From Dendrocalamus latiflorus (taxonomy: Eukaryota; Streptophyta; Magnoliopsida; Poales; Poaceae): a stretch of 64,000 bases of DNA. Shown here piece by piece: positions 33,942 through 45,200 of this stretch. The translations under genes were made by a program, and so were the position numbers. The stretch lies in contig CM029632.1 in the NCBI GenBank assembly GCA_017311315.1, forward strand, positions 15,092,075 through 15,156,074, read 5' to 3'. Below the pieces are notes generated by a model that was given only the letters and a program-made list of their open reading frames with translations, made no database searches and was not told the DNA's origin. How positions within the stretch are numbered: position 1 is the first letter of the stretch; the number at the start of each line of letters is the position of its first letter.

Positions 33942-34523
33942 TAGACCTGGCCAAATGGGCTGGACCAACCTTGGCCCGAGGCACGATACTATTGGCCCGG
34001 CCAGGCACGACATAGCATGAATACTAAATGAGCCATGCCGACTAGGCTCGATCGAACGTGTCACACTTGGGTCAACACCTTGGCACAGCGGGTCGGCCTG
34101 GCATAGCACGTATAGTAACTCTCTTATAGTAGTATAGTAAAATTGCTTACGGTTGATAATAAAATTCTTGTGTTAGGGTTACTGCACTCTTTTGAGTGTA
34201 GACATGTGACTTGACAGTAAAATTACTTGCGAAATATAGTAAAATTACTTGTGACTAGCAGTAAAAATACTTGCAACTCAGTAACTAACAGTAAAATTAC
34301 GTGCGACTAGTAGTAAAATCAATGGGCCATCGATGACCTGTTTTGGCTAAGCGTACCTGGGCTAACCCAGCATAGCCTAGCCCATCTCCATGCCATGCCT
34401 GGGTTAGAGATCAGGCAAGTGGATGGGTATGACACGGCATGGTAATTTATTCGAGCGAGCCGTGCTGGGCCTAATCGGACCATGTGATTGGGCTGTGCCG
34501 GGCAGCTCATCTGACCAGGTCTG
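33942..34523. mobile_element. Non-autonomous hAT element in the PPR gene promoter
   Basis: The exact 8-bp duplication ATTGGATC (33934-33941 and 34524-34531) flanks inverted ends TAGACCTGGCCA and TGACCAGGTCTG. Sub-terminal inverted blocks rich in GGCCCG/CGGGCC and GGCACG/CGTGCC continue inward. The centre (about 34130-34320) carries imperfect repeats of AGTAAAATTACTTGCGACT. No transposase is present. An 8-bp duplication with these ends is characteristic of hAT elements. Its right end is about 320 bp from the PPR start codon. Confidence 0.85.
34130..34320 (+). repeat. AGTAAAATTACTTGCGACT minisatellite inside the hAT element
   Basis: Six or so degenerate copies of a unit containing CAGTAAAATTACTTG, spaced about 20-60 bp apart. 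Confidence 0.7.
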
Positions 34524-34844
34524 ATTGGATCAGAACGAAGGTTGAGGTCATCCTCTACGAGAAAATAGCAATTTCTCGTGCTTATCAATTTCTCATGTGC
34601 AATCAAAGCATTTAATTTGGAACGTTTATGGCTTGATCAAACGGTTGGGAAGCTGTGCATTAGCCTCCTCTGATCCTCCGCAGTACCCAGTAGAACTATG
34701 TCTCGCATGCAGATCGCGGTTTGGCAGCCGGCCCCCTAAGCCCAATAACGAGAAAGTCCATCCAAAATTGCAAGCAGGTCCAATCAAAATGGCAAATCAT
34801 TGGCGCCATCCATACGTCTGTACCACCCACCCGGTCCAGCCACG

Positions 34845-36623
34845 ATGCCATCCCCGCCGTCGGCGGCGGCGCAGCATCTGGAGTCACTCCTCCCTCGCCT
34901 CGCCACGCTCTCCCACTACAAGCAGTTCCACGGGTGCCTCCTCACCTCGGGCCACCTCCACTCCCACCCCGGCCTCCGCGGCCGCTTCCTCGACCGCCTC
35001 GCGCTCTGCGCGCACCCCGCCGCGCTGCCCCACGCCCTCCACCTCCTCCGCTCCCTCCCCTCCCCCGCCACCAACGACCTCAACGCCGCGCTACGCGGCC
35101 TCGCCGCCTCCGCCCACCCCACGCGCTCCCTCCTCCTCCTCGCTGGCCGCCTCCTCCCCGCGCCCTCCCCGTCCCCTCCACGCCTCGACGCGCTATCCCT
35201 CTCATTCGCCCTCAAGGCCTCCGCCCGATGCTCTGACGCGCTCGCCACCCTCCAGCTCCACGCGCTCCTCCTCCGCCTCGGCCTCGCAGCCGACGTCCGC
35301 CTGATCACCACGCTGCTCGATTCCTACGCCAAGTGCGGCGACCTTGCATCCGCGCGGAAGGTGTTCGATGAAATGACCGTGCGCGATGTGGCCACATGGA
35401 ACGCGTTGCTCGCGGGTTTGGCGCAGGGGACTGAGCCGAACCTTGCGCTCGCGTTGTTCCACAGGCTGGCGGGCAGTTTTCTGGAGCTGCTGCCGAGGGA
35501 GGAACCCAATGAGGTGACCATCGTTGCGGCACTTTCTGCCTGTGCACAGCTTGGGTCGTTACAGGACGGGCTGTATGTGCACAAGTTTTCTCGTAAACTT
35601 GGCGTTGATGGCAACATTCGTGTTTGCAACACGCTTATTGACATGTACTCCAAGTGCGGATCGCTGGGCCAGGCAATAGAAGTGTTCCATTCCGTGAGGC
35701 AAGAAGACCGGACACTTGTGTCCTACAATGCTGCAATACAGGCTCTTTCTATGCATGGGCATGGGGCGGATGCACTGAGGTTGTTTGATGAAATGCCGGC
35801 ATGTATTGAGCCGGACGAAGTGACTTACCTTGCCGTGTTGTGCGGGTGCAACCATGCTGGGCTTGTGGATGATGGTCTCAGGATTTTCCATGCCATGCGG
35901 GTTCCTCCCAATGTGAAGCACTATGGCATCGTTGTGGACCTTCTTGGCCGTGCAGGCCGCCTTGCTGAGGCACATGACACCATTATGTCTATGCCGTTTC
36001 CAGCGGATATTGTCCTCTGGCAGACATTGCTCGGTGCGTCCAAGATGCATGGTGACGTTGAGCTCGCGGAGTTGGCTGCCACAAAGCTTGCTGAGCTTGG
36101 TTCGAATGTTGATGGTGATTATGTGCTCCTCTCTAATGTTTATGCGTCCAAGGCCCGGTGGGCGGATGTCGATCGAGTCCGTGATACCATGCGAAGCAAT
36201 GATGTGCGGAAAGTGCCTGGCTTCAGCTACACAGAGATAGACGGTGTAATGCATAAGTTTATTAACGGTGACAAAGATCACCCAAGGTGGCAGGAGATTT
36301 ACAGAGCACTGGAAGACATTGGAGCAAGAATTAGTGAGCTGGGATATGAGCCAGAAACAAGCAATGTGCTACATGACATTGGGGAGGAGGAGAAGCAGTA
36401 TGCATTGAGCTATCATAGTGAGAAGCTGGCCATTGCATTTGGGTTGATTGCCACACAACCTGGGGAGACCCTTCGGGTGATCAAGAATCTCCGAATATGT
36501 GGGGACTGTCATGTGGTGGCAAAGCTCGTCTCTAAAGCCTATGGCCGAGTGATCATCATTCGGGACAGGGCGAGGTTCCACCGGTTTGAAGATGGGCAGT
36601 GCTCTTGCAGGGACTACTGGTAA
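34845..36623 (+). CDS. PPR protein, PLS class with E and DYW domains
   Basis: An intronless 592-residue pentatricopeptide repeat protein. The first ATG in frame is at 34845 (MPSPPSAAAQHLESLL); upstream codons in frame are not ATG. The 5' part is very GC-rich, as is common in grass genes. PPR units follow from about residue 50, such as TLLDSYAKCGDLASARKVFDEM, then CNTLIDMYSKCGSLGQAIEVF and VVDLLGRAGRLAEAHDTI. An E region leads into the DYW deaminase-like domain: HSE at 524-526 and CGDC at 552-555 form the zinc and catalytic signature, and the protein ends in CSCRDYW. Such proteins bind organellar transcripts and perform or guide C-to-U editing in plastids or mitochondria; the target here is unknown. 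The N-terminus is plausible as an organelle-targeting peptide (rich in Ala, Ser, Arg; few acids). It resembles Arabidopsis At1g34160-type proteins by layout. A hAT element lies in the promoter. Confidence 0.93.
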   Translation: MPSPPSAAAQHLESLLPRLATLSHYKQFHGCLLTSGHLHSHPGLRGRFLDRLALCAHPAALPHALHLLRSLPSPATNDLNAALRGLAASAHPTRSLLLLAGRLLPAPSPSPPRLDALSLSFALKASARCSDALATLQLHALLLRLGLAADVRLITTLLDSYAKCGDLASARKVFDEMTVRDVATWNALLAGLAQGTEPNLALALFHRLAGSFLELLPREEPNEVTIVAALSACAQLGSLQDGLYVHKFSRKLGVDGNIRVCNTLIDMYSKCGSLGQAIEVFHSVRQEDRTLVSYNAAIQALSMHGHGADALRLFDEMPACIEPDEVTYLAVLCGCNHAGLVDDGLRIFHAMRVPPNVKHYGIVVDLLGRAGRLAEAHDTIMSMPFPADIVLWQTLLGASKMHGDVELAELAATKLAELGSNVDGDYVLLSNVYASKARWADVDRVRDTMRSNDVRKVPGFSYTEIDGVMHKFINGDKDHPRWQEIYRALEDIGARISELGYEPETSNVLHDIGEEEKQYALSYHSEKLAIAFGLIATQPGETLRVIKNLRICGDCHVVAKLVSKAYGRVIIIRDRARFHRFEDGQCSCRDYW

Positions 36624-38716
36624 AACACTGGCACGCTGGATCATTTGCAGGCATAAATATGGCATGAGCTCCTGGAGATGAGGTCAAAAAAGGGTGACAG
36701 ACATTTCTGGTCCAGTATGTAGATTGTATAAGGATAATGAGCCAGGTTCTCGACCAAGTCACTTTACAGGGCCACCACGTCAAAAGGTTGTCCGGAGATA
36801 TATTGATATTCATCCTGGCTTTCTTGCGCTGGTTCCTGTGATTTACCCCCTCATTTGAGAAGAATCTTGCAAGTGAAACCCAAGATTCTACTACAAGAGC
36901 TTGGAAGTTGCTCGATGGTAGTGTTACTACAAGATTTCACAAACTTACAAGGTGTGTGAGCACTGATACACTATCGGATATTGCACCTATAAGGTGTAAG
37001 AGTACTATAACTTACCACTAGCATTACACTAATACGGTACTAGCGAGAACGACGAGTGTGTGTGCAGGATAGGGCTCATGCTATTTTCCAATTCAGAGGG
37101 CTAACAGAAATTTTTGTATTTGTGGGGCAAAGTTTTTGTTTACGTTGCTTTCTACTTCTCCCAGCCTTCTTACATTACCATGATAAATTATACTCGTGTG
37201 AAAGATTTTTTTTATTACTTCATGGACTTCATTTGATATCAAATTATCTGACTTTTGAGGCTGCAGAGATGCACCTTCATACTCCTCTCTAGATATTCGT
37301 GGTTGTTGCAAGCACGATCTTTTCCCCCTTGTTACTCTGCCAGGATCATTGATGCCTTTCTCTGTTTTGGTCTGTACTATTGTGGAACCAAAATTTTAAA
37401 AATGCATCAAGTATTTTCGCACGAATTAGTTAAACTATTGCAACAAAGGATGCCAAGTTGCCAACTGTTGGGGGTACCTAACCCTTCCGACCGTTAGGAT
37501 TAGCTAGTGGGTCTTAGAGTAAGCCCAATAATATAGTGTTATATGTATAATGAAATGTACCGATATATTTTTACCTTTTCCTATCATACCTTGTTTATGT
37601 ATATAAACCACCAAGAGGGAATGAGGTAAGGGGACTGACTGATTTTTCTCTCTCACAAGCTCTCTCTCTCTCTCATAGTTGGTGGTCTTCAGCTCCCTCT
37701 TTTCTGTGTCTTCTATGGAGAAAGGGTAACAATTACCTACTGCTGTAGACAATGTCAAAACACAAACACTGTCAACCTGGCAATTTTCTAGTGAAATGTA
37801 TTCGCAGCAGATATGAAATTTTGCTATGCAAAACGGAATTACCATTGCAGTTTTATATTCTTTTGTTATTTTAAAGCTTGTCCAGGGAACCTCTCTTTGC
37901 CTTATTTTCTAACAACATTCAGTATGCACTATGTGTAATTGGCCTTTTTCATACAAGCATGAGCATATGGTCAGCTTCTGTTTTCATATTTCATAGTACG
38001 GCATTTTTGCAATACTTGTTCATTAGACGTGCTGACATGTGAAGGAACTCTTTGCAGCACTTGGTGCGCGATTAATCCAATTCCAAGGTGATGTGGGCGA
38101 AGCAGTTTTTGTTGTATCGTTGGCTGCATGGGAAATAACCTTAAGGAAACATGGAAGAGATCCATTGAAGAATCTAGTGGTTTAAATGCTCTTCTAAAAT
38201 TTCGAGTCAGATATGCTAATACAGAAGCATGCCATCAGTGATAGTTTCATTTGTCTAGTACTATACTATAAAAGTATACTAATAAAGTGTTTGTACATTG
38301 TAACGGAAAGCCAAAATTTACATCAAATATTATTCGTATTCTGTATGTCGTGACTTGTCTCATCTCCCTATTGTCAAAGTACATACAATCAGTACTATTA
38401 GGACCATCTAAAATTAGAATAAATGAAAGATCACCTAAATATTATCAAATAATATTGCTAAGAGCAACCATGATCATCTGGATAATAATATGAAGAATGT
38501 CAAGAAGCAAAATACAAATCGGTGTACTTAGGATTCTTAGAGTTTGGTTTATTGTAGTAACGAAACATGACTAACCTTTTTATTAAGGACATAAACAATA
38601 ATCTTACTCTTATCAATTCAAGACACTAAGAGTTAGGAATCTTGTATAGTCTAGATTTTTTTCTGGTAATTTTAATCTAAACTGGAGTCTAAATTGAAGC
38701 CTTCCACATTTTTTGG

Positions 38717-38717
<1 letters not shown>
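36624..38717. other. 3' flank of the PPR gene and repeat DNA
   Basis: The first part probably contains the 3' UTR; I could not fix a poly(A) site. 37466-37731 looks like an LTR fragment. Open frames on both strands here (for example 37056-37292, 37504-37845) show no domain. Confidence 0.45.
37466..37731 (+). repeat. Possible LTR fragment
   Basis: It starts TGTTGGGGGTACC, contains a TATA-like TGTATATAAACC near 37600, then a CT-rich leader with a short (CT)n, and could end at GGGTAACA. No target duplication was found at these ends. Confidence 0.35.

Positions 38718-38785
<68 letters not shown>
38718..38785. repeat. (AT)n microsatellite
   Basis: Alternating TA run of about 34 units. Confidence 0.95.
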
Positions 38786-38790
<5 letters not shown>

Positions 38791-39580
38791 AAGGATAATT
38801 GTCTTACTGATTGTTCTCACACACATTTGTTCTGCATTTTCACCATTGGTCTATAGAAGTAATGGCAACATTACACAAAACCTCATATTATTTTGTGTAA
38901 CCTTACATTGTGCAATACCCTGGGTTAACAAAAACCCACAATATCACCTACAACTACAATCTCTACCCATTTTTAACCAATGAAGAAGCTTTACCAACAA
39001 CTAGACTTTAAGAATAAACTTTCAACATAACATTAATTATAAATTTCAGCAACACTGTAGGCCCTAAACTAAACTTAATATGAACCAACAATAACTAAGA
39101 TGAATTATATAGTTACCAAGTTGAATCATATGTAAGTTTAAACCAAGGAATGCATCATATAAAATCATTAAGAGCTAAGTAAAACCATTATTTATTTACT
39201 CATTGCATAGATAAAATTATTTTTTTATGATAATAAGTGAATGGATCGTTAGGTGAAGTGAAGAGTTATAAAAGTTCAATATTCTATGTTCTACTCCTAC
39301 CTATGCATGTCACCTTCAATGTTCACCTAAAAACAGCAATAAAATAACGGTGAGTACACGACTCAGCAAATACAAAGCAGAATAACAAATAAATACACCT
39401 CATTTTAACAAGTATTAACCATTTACCATTAACTAAATTTTCAAATCTCATTCTCATCCATTCTCAATCACATGTCTTAATATCTCATCTCAATTTTTCT
39501 TAATGCAATGCAATAAACATATCTCTTTCTGTAGCTTATACCGGTATAGCGGAGGGTACACCCATCGATGTCACCCTCTA

Positions 39581-39657
39581 CCTCCATCTTATGGAGGTGT
39601 CTACCGAAGTAGGTCTTTTCCTCCATCTTATGGAGGTGCCTACATCTGTAGGTCTTA
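39581..39657 (+). repeat. Two-copy 39-bp repeat with internal hairpin
   Basis: Each unit begins CCTCCATCTTATGGAGG, which is a perfect 7-bp inverted repeat around CTT, and continues to GTAGGTCTT or its variant. Copies start at 39581 and 39620. Confidence 0.8.
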
Positions 39658-40211
39658 CTCAAAAACATGCTGGAATAGTCAAATAGTTTTACTCACAGCC
39701 ATTAACTCTCTTACCGCCCTGACTCGTAATGCATACATTATGTCATGAATACCATTTCCCATCATTTTCCCATATATCACAATTATCATCAAATTATATC
39801 ATACTGAATAAAAGGATAATCAAAATTATTGCATAATAGAAATAATTAAATAATGGTGATCAATTATTAATCATCATCTATTATTCTACTAAACATTTAT
39901 CACTCTAGTTACGACGACCGGTTTGCTTAGGAGATGACAACACAACCGACGCTACTTCTTCCCGGTGAAGAACATCAAAAAATTACAACCCTTTCCTTAT
40001 AATTTCTTTCTTCGTCGCCATAAATTTTCCTCCCGCCGCTCCTCTTCTTTTCCTTTGTGTTTTCCCCTTGGTGCACTATAGCATTCACACAGTCATAGAC
40101 ACAGCAATGCTAGCAATACAAACATGCATGCACCCATGTAGATATGCTCGCAGCCATGCAACACACCTTTCTAGTCGTGCATGCAACACGGTGGACATGC
40201 ATCACATTTTG

Positions 40212-40270
40212 AGGTAAACCCAAACGAATTAGACTGGTTCCATAAATTAAGCCAAACACCTCAATTCCAC
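40212..40270 (+). repeat. Dispersed repeat, copy 2
   Basis: Same orientation as copy 1 at 30958; shared words include AAACCCAAACGAATTAGACT and GGTTCCATAAATTAAGCC. Confidence 0.65.
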
Positions 40271-41059
40271 TAGAAGTAGTTTTTTTCTGCTCCGGGTAGG
40301 TGAGATTCAACATTCATAACACGCTGGCCTTCTCATAACCGTCTTTGAGAAGATCACCGGGCACGACGCCTCTAACGCCATCTAGGAGTCGGCAATCTCC
40401 AAGAGTAACAAGTCAAGCCTCATGTTTGACTCTCGCCATGTGCAAGGAATGCACAACTGATCAAGTGGAAATAAACTCCATCTCTAGATGCAACACATGC
40501 AACTAGAGACCTCTCTACTTGCTCATAAGGTGCAACACATGAACAATTGAGAATAAAATCTTACACTAACGCAAGAGAATAAAATGGATGCAAAAGGATT
40601 ATCTCCCAACTGGCCAAGGGGGTATGTATAGCCCCCATCACAAAAACTAACCGTTGGAGACGAAAACCCCAAAAATTGGTATTTGCGGTACTACCGCACC
40701 AACTGTTCAATGGTTATTTGGGATTCATTAAATACACAAAACTAGCCATTGGAGGTTAGTGTGGTACTACCGCACTTATAGGGGCCAATACTACTTTTGG
40801 GTGGTCATACCGCAAGTATAAAGGTGGTAGTACCGTTTCTGGATTTCAGCACAGATGACACTTGGAAAAAAAATGTTATAACTTTTGACTCTAATGTCAT
40901 AATTGAGTGATCTTAGGTTTTATGGAAAATTTATCCAGAGAATTACATAACTCACCTGTTTGCATGATCTCAAATTTATTAGATCAATGCATAAGTATAA
41001 GAAATTTAAAGAGTCACTACCATGGTCCAAGTCCAAGAAAATAGCAACAAACAATCTTA

Positions 41060-41270
41060 GATCATGCCAAGGGATAATGCATGACCTCCAACAATTTGTA
41101 AAATATATTTGCAAACTTACATCACACCACAAGGAATAGGTATATGGACTTCAACCATTTGTAAAATACATTTGCAAAGTATAGTCACATGTTACAAGGA
41201 TTAGATGTATGAGCCTCAACTATTTGCAAAACACATTCGCAAACAATAGCATCATGCCATGGAGAGCTAG
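41060..41270 (+). repeat. Degenerate tandem array, period about 65 bp
   Basis: Three to four units, each with CTCCAAC- or CTTCAAC-like text, then ATTTGTAAAATACATTTGCAAA and a CATCA or CACAT word. Confidence 0.65.
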
Positions 41271-41983
41271 AGTAGGCAGAATTGAGCTATCGATATATGA
41301 TGAGACTCAAGGTACTAGACAAGACTCCTCTTAATAGCACTGCAAAGCTATATTAGCAATTCGGTCTTTCAACTAAATACCAAGATTGGTAAAAGACTAG
41401 AAGCTTGATGACATACATCTTCACTTCAAGTCCCGGTCATTGTCTTAGTATGTATCAACTCATGATGCATCCTTCAAGTATCCTCCATCAATACATGATG
41501 GGTTTTCTCTTGACTTGATAATCAACTCATGATTATCTCCTTTTCGAGATTTTGATTTGCATCGACACAAGATGCATCCTCTTCTTAAATCTTAACTTGA
41601 TGATGATCAACTCATGATGCCACCCAAAATCTCCATCATCATGGAACATAACGTATTCATCTAACTCACGAAAAAAGTAGTCCCATGATATGATTATTAT
41701 TAATTACCAAAATACACCATTAACTCATAATTGTAAGTCTAGATTCTTTAATCTTTCTCTTTTTGTTAATTGATGATAACCGCCACAATTGCAAATAATT
41801 GAATATAAAGCAATATGAGTATATATGAACTACACATGTTTTATATACCCAAAGGATATGTTTTAAAGTAGTAATCCTCAATATATGTGGATAAAAAACT
41901 TTGGTAAATACTAATAAAATCTCAAAATATAGAGTGAATTCCTTCTAAATATGTGCACACAAGAATATATAATAAAAGGGAAA

Positions 41984-42219
41984 TGCTACGCGTCAGACGT
42001 TCGATCTAGACATTTCCCATCGGACCCAAACCAATTTCCTTCTACAAACATAACAAAAGCGACTTTACGTCCATCGGTGTCCCCAAGGCATATGCCTCTC
42101 GCATCCGTTTTTCAATCCCACCTTCGTGAGAACTGCCACCGCAAGAAACCGAAGCAGCCTAGATCCTGCTGCAACGAGGAGCCTCTGGCAAAGTGTAGTC
42201 GCGAAGTGTGGTGATGATC
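41984..42219 (+). mobile_element. Left fragment of an older element split by the LTR array
   Basis: The segment starts with GGGAAATGCTACGCGTCAGA, which looks like a transposon terminus, and runs into the TGATC target site of the LTR array. The continuation would be 63598-64000 and beyond the window, so the right terminus cannot be checked. Assignment is tentative. Confidence 0.35.
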
Positions 42220-45200
42220 TGTAACATCCCAAATAGGGAATTACTGTAATTGCGAAAAGTGTAAAATCTTTTAATTGTTTTCTTGGGTTTTCCAAAAAAA
42301 TTTTGGCGTTACTTGAATCTCTTAAATTGGATTTTCTTGCCGAAAGCCCGAGTAATAAAAATCCAAACCTTGGAATCCAGAACCAAGGTTGAAAATCAAA
42401 TCGAGAAAATCCAAATCCCCTTGGAAACATTAATCTCAGATTTTAAATTTTAAATATGGCCATCCCGGGCCAACAATAGAAATCGAAAATCAATATGAAA
42501 CCCTTCCATTCAAACTTTGTATCCGGCACTTCAAATTTGGAAAATTAAGATTTATTTTCCCCCAAATCCTGATGATCTCAAAAATTAAATGGTTGGATTC
42601 AAAAATCTAAACCTAGCTTTTAAATTCAAAATCTACTCACAAATCCAAAATTAGAAATTCTTAAAATCATTAAACAAATTTTCTCGGGCCCAGCCCATTT
42701 CTTCCTTTCCCTCTCCCGGGCCATTCTCTTCTCAGCACGCGCGGCCTCTCCTTTTCTCTGGCCCCAGCCCACCCGACCGCCTCTTCCTTCTTCCTCCTTG
42801 CTCCCTTGCTCCTCCTCCCTCTTCTCCTGTCGCGCCGAGCCAGCCCACTGCCTCCCCGCGCAGCTTCGCCCCGGCCCGGCCCGCGCCTCTCTCCGCCCCT
42901 GGTATTGCTTAACCCGCCACGTACGCTCCCTACCACCGGCCTAGCTCCGCGCGCGCTGCTCCCTACCCCGGCGTTACTCCTCAGCGTCGCCTCCGCCCCG
43001 CGTTAATCCGCCTGCGCGTCTTCAATGCCGGCATTATTGCCCCGAGCGCGCGCACGTCATTATAGCACCCCGAGCTCACCCCTTTCCCCACTTCTCCTTC
43101 TCCCTCAAACTGAGCTCAGCTCGGGCTGGCTTTGTGCGCGCCACCGGCCCTCTTCCCATTTCCGGCCATCTCCGGCAAGCCGCCCCGATTTGAGTGCATC
43201 ACGGCGTGCGCCCGAGCGTCCACCACCTCCCCTCGTCGTTAATCGGAGCGCCATCGCCCGAGCACGCCGCGCTCGCGTCTTCTCCGCCTCCGGCCGGCCA
43301 CCGCCACTTCCAGCGCCGCCGCCTCCTCGGTCGCCCCCTGATCGATTCCTCGCGCTGGGAGCTTCCTCTCGGTGCGTTGGAGCTCCTCCGACCGCCGGCT
43401 TGAGCCCTCCTTCCCCGCAGCGAGCCACCCACGGGAGCCCTCCACCGCCGTCGCCCGTGCACGGTGCCAGGCCGCCTCGACCTCCCTCCGACTGCTTCGG
43501 ACATCCTGGTGAGCTCCCTGTACCTCCCTAATGGTTAGGCTCACCCCCCCTCCTTTCCCCTTCCTCTCCGGCCACCGGCGCCCAACCGGCTCTGCCCCGC
43601 CGTCCGCTCCCCACTACCGCCAGCACACTTTGGCTCCACCCCGGGCGGAGCCGATACCTCCTGGAGCATCCTCGTTGCCCGGGCAACCCCTTTCACCAGT
43701 CGCCGCCGCCTCCCCGACCTTTCCTCTCCGGTGTCGCCGCCGCTGCCATGTCTCGGCCTCCCTCCTCTGTTTCTGCTGTCGCTGCCCCGCTCTGTTCTCA
43801 GCACAACCGACAGCCCCTTGTCTCTCTCTTGTGTATGACTTGTGGGCCCAGTCAGCCAAGTATACCCAAGAGCTTTTGCCTGCATGTCCCTCTGTGGTGA
43901 TTGGCTAATTTGCAAAATAGGATTGTGCAGACGATCAAAGGAGCAAATCTGTGAACTAGGGGTTATAAATAAAAATGAGAATAAGGAATTATTCATGAGT
44001 TCATAATGAAAAGATATATGTAAATAAGCTAAAAACTTAACATTGGCCAAACAAGATTAATAACTAAAACAAGTTCACGCATGGTCTGTTTTCAGATAAC
44101 AAGAATTTGTGTGGATCCAATGGATATTAATATTAGAAATCAAAAATGTGAAGCTAATTAGGAGATCATCTTTTATGAATTAAGGATAATATAAGTTGAT
44201 CCTAAATAATTAAAGTTGCATATTTGAAGCTTTATAAGGATAATTCCAATACTCTCGAATGGCATCGAACAAATCGAACATTAATATCACATTCTGTTAA
44301 ATACTCGAATGATCTAATTGGTATCTTCCATCTCTCGATCCAAATTAAAATCCATTAATGTCAAACTAAGTAAATCAATTTAACAAGTTGTTTTTACCAC
44401 ATAAAATATCAACCCTAAATTGCTCATCTCTAGAATCATGTTATCTCTTATTAGTGTTCAAAATAATTATTGGTGAAATCCTCAATAATCACCTGTAAAA
44501 TGCTAATATATAAATTGATGATTTCCTCGTCCAAAAATAATCGACCTTGCCCATAATAACAGCTGGTCAAAAGATTGAGCCCATACTTATATTCAGTTGT
44601 AACCTCAGAAAAGCATCATCACATGAAATATCCAAGTTTCATTAAGTAATTAAAATTACCCATCCCCTGTAAGACTCCCGCATGATAAAATCACAAAGTC
44701 CTATTCCCTCTTTTCGATAACCTTCTCCATCTAACCATAAGTCTTGCCTGACTCATGGAACTTTCTTGATAAATGTAAGTCAGATAAAAAGTAAGTCGCC
44801 AAATAAAAGGTCGAGCCTCGCCTTTTCCCCAAAACCGGCTAGGTTTGGCCACTACCTTTTTCCAGAATGAATAAATGCCTGAAGTTACTTATTCATTCTG
44901 ATCCTCGTTATCCTAAAATTTTCCCTCACGGTAGAGCTATTCAGACAACTCATTCTCTTACTTAAATCCAGCTACTGCTGTGTTCACGGCACGCTAATCC
45001 GAAATCTCTTTCTATACCCAAGTTGTAACAACTTTGCAATTTAAATTTAATCGGGCATTTATAATGTTTGGTTTTATTTGGTCTTTCTTTTCTTTGCTAC
45101 GTATTAGAATCTGAAGACTCGACGAGGCGACGGATTCGAACAGTAAGACTGGGTAAAAGCGAGTGAGGGCCAGTAATTCAAAGTCACTGATTGGGAAGGC

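Larger units (their letters stand above)
38786..41983. other. Gene-free repeat DNA
   Basis: AT-rich with several retrotransposon-like patches: tandem units at 39581, a dispersed repeat at 40212, GCGGTACTACCGC-type words at about 40680-40830, and a degenerate tandem array at 41060-41270. About 41430-41640 repeats TCAACTCATGAT and GATGCATCCT. No recognisable coding domain on either strand. Confidence 0.5.

Noticed and set aside
34800..34844. Upstream extension of the PPR frame
   Set aside because: The codon at 34800 is TTG; the first ATG in frame is 34845, and the upstream ATG at 34789 is in another frame.
35559..36281. 240-codon minus-strand frame
   Set aside because: Antisense shadow of the PPR coding sequence.
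38240..38495. Possible Helitron end (ACTATAAAAGTA text)
   Set aside because: No convincing TC start, 3' hairpin with CTRR end, or AT insertion site.
39581..39657. CRISPR-like repeat with hairpin
   Set aside because: Only two adjacent copies without spacers, in a plant genome.
43025..43908. 168- and 125-codon plus-strand frames in LTR 1, repeated in LTRs 2 and 3
   Set aside because: Low-complexity Pro/Ser/Arg composition, with competing frames on the other strand. Identity between copies reflects recent duplication, not selection.
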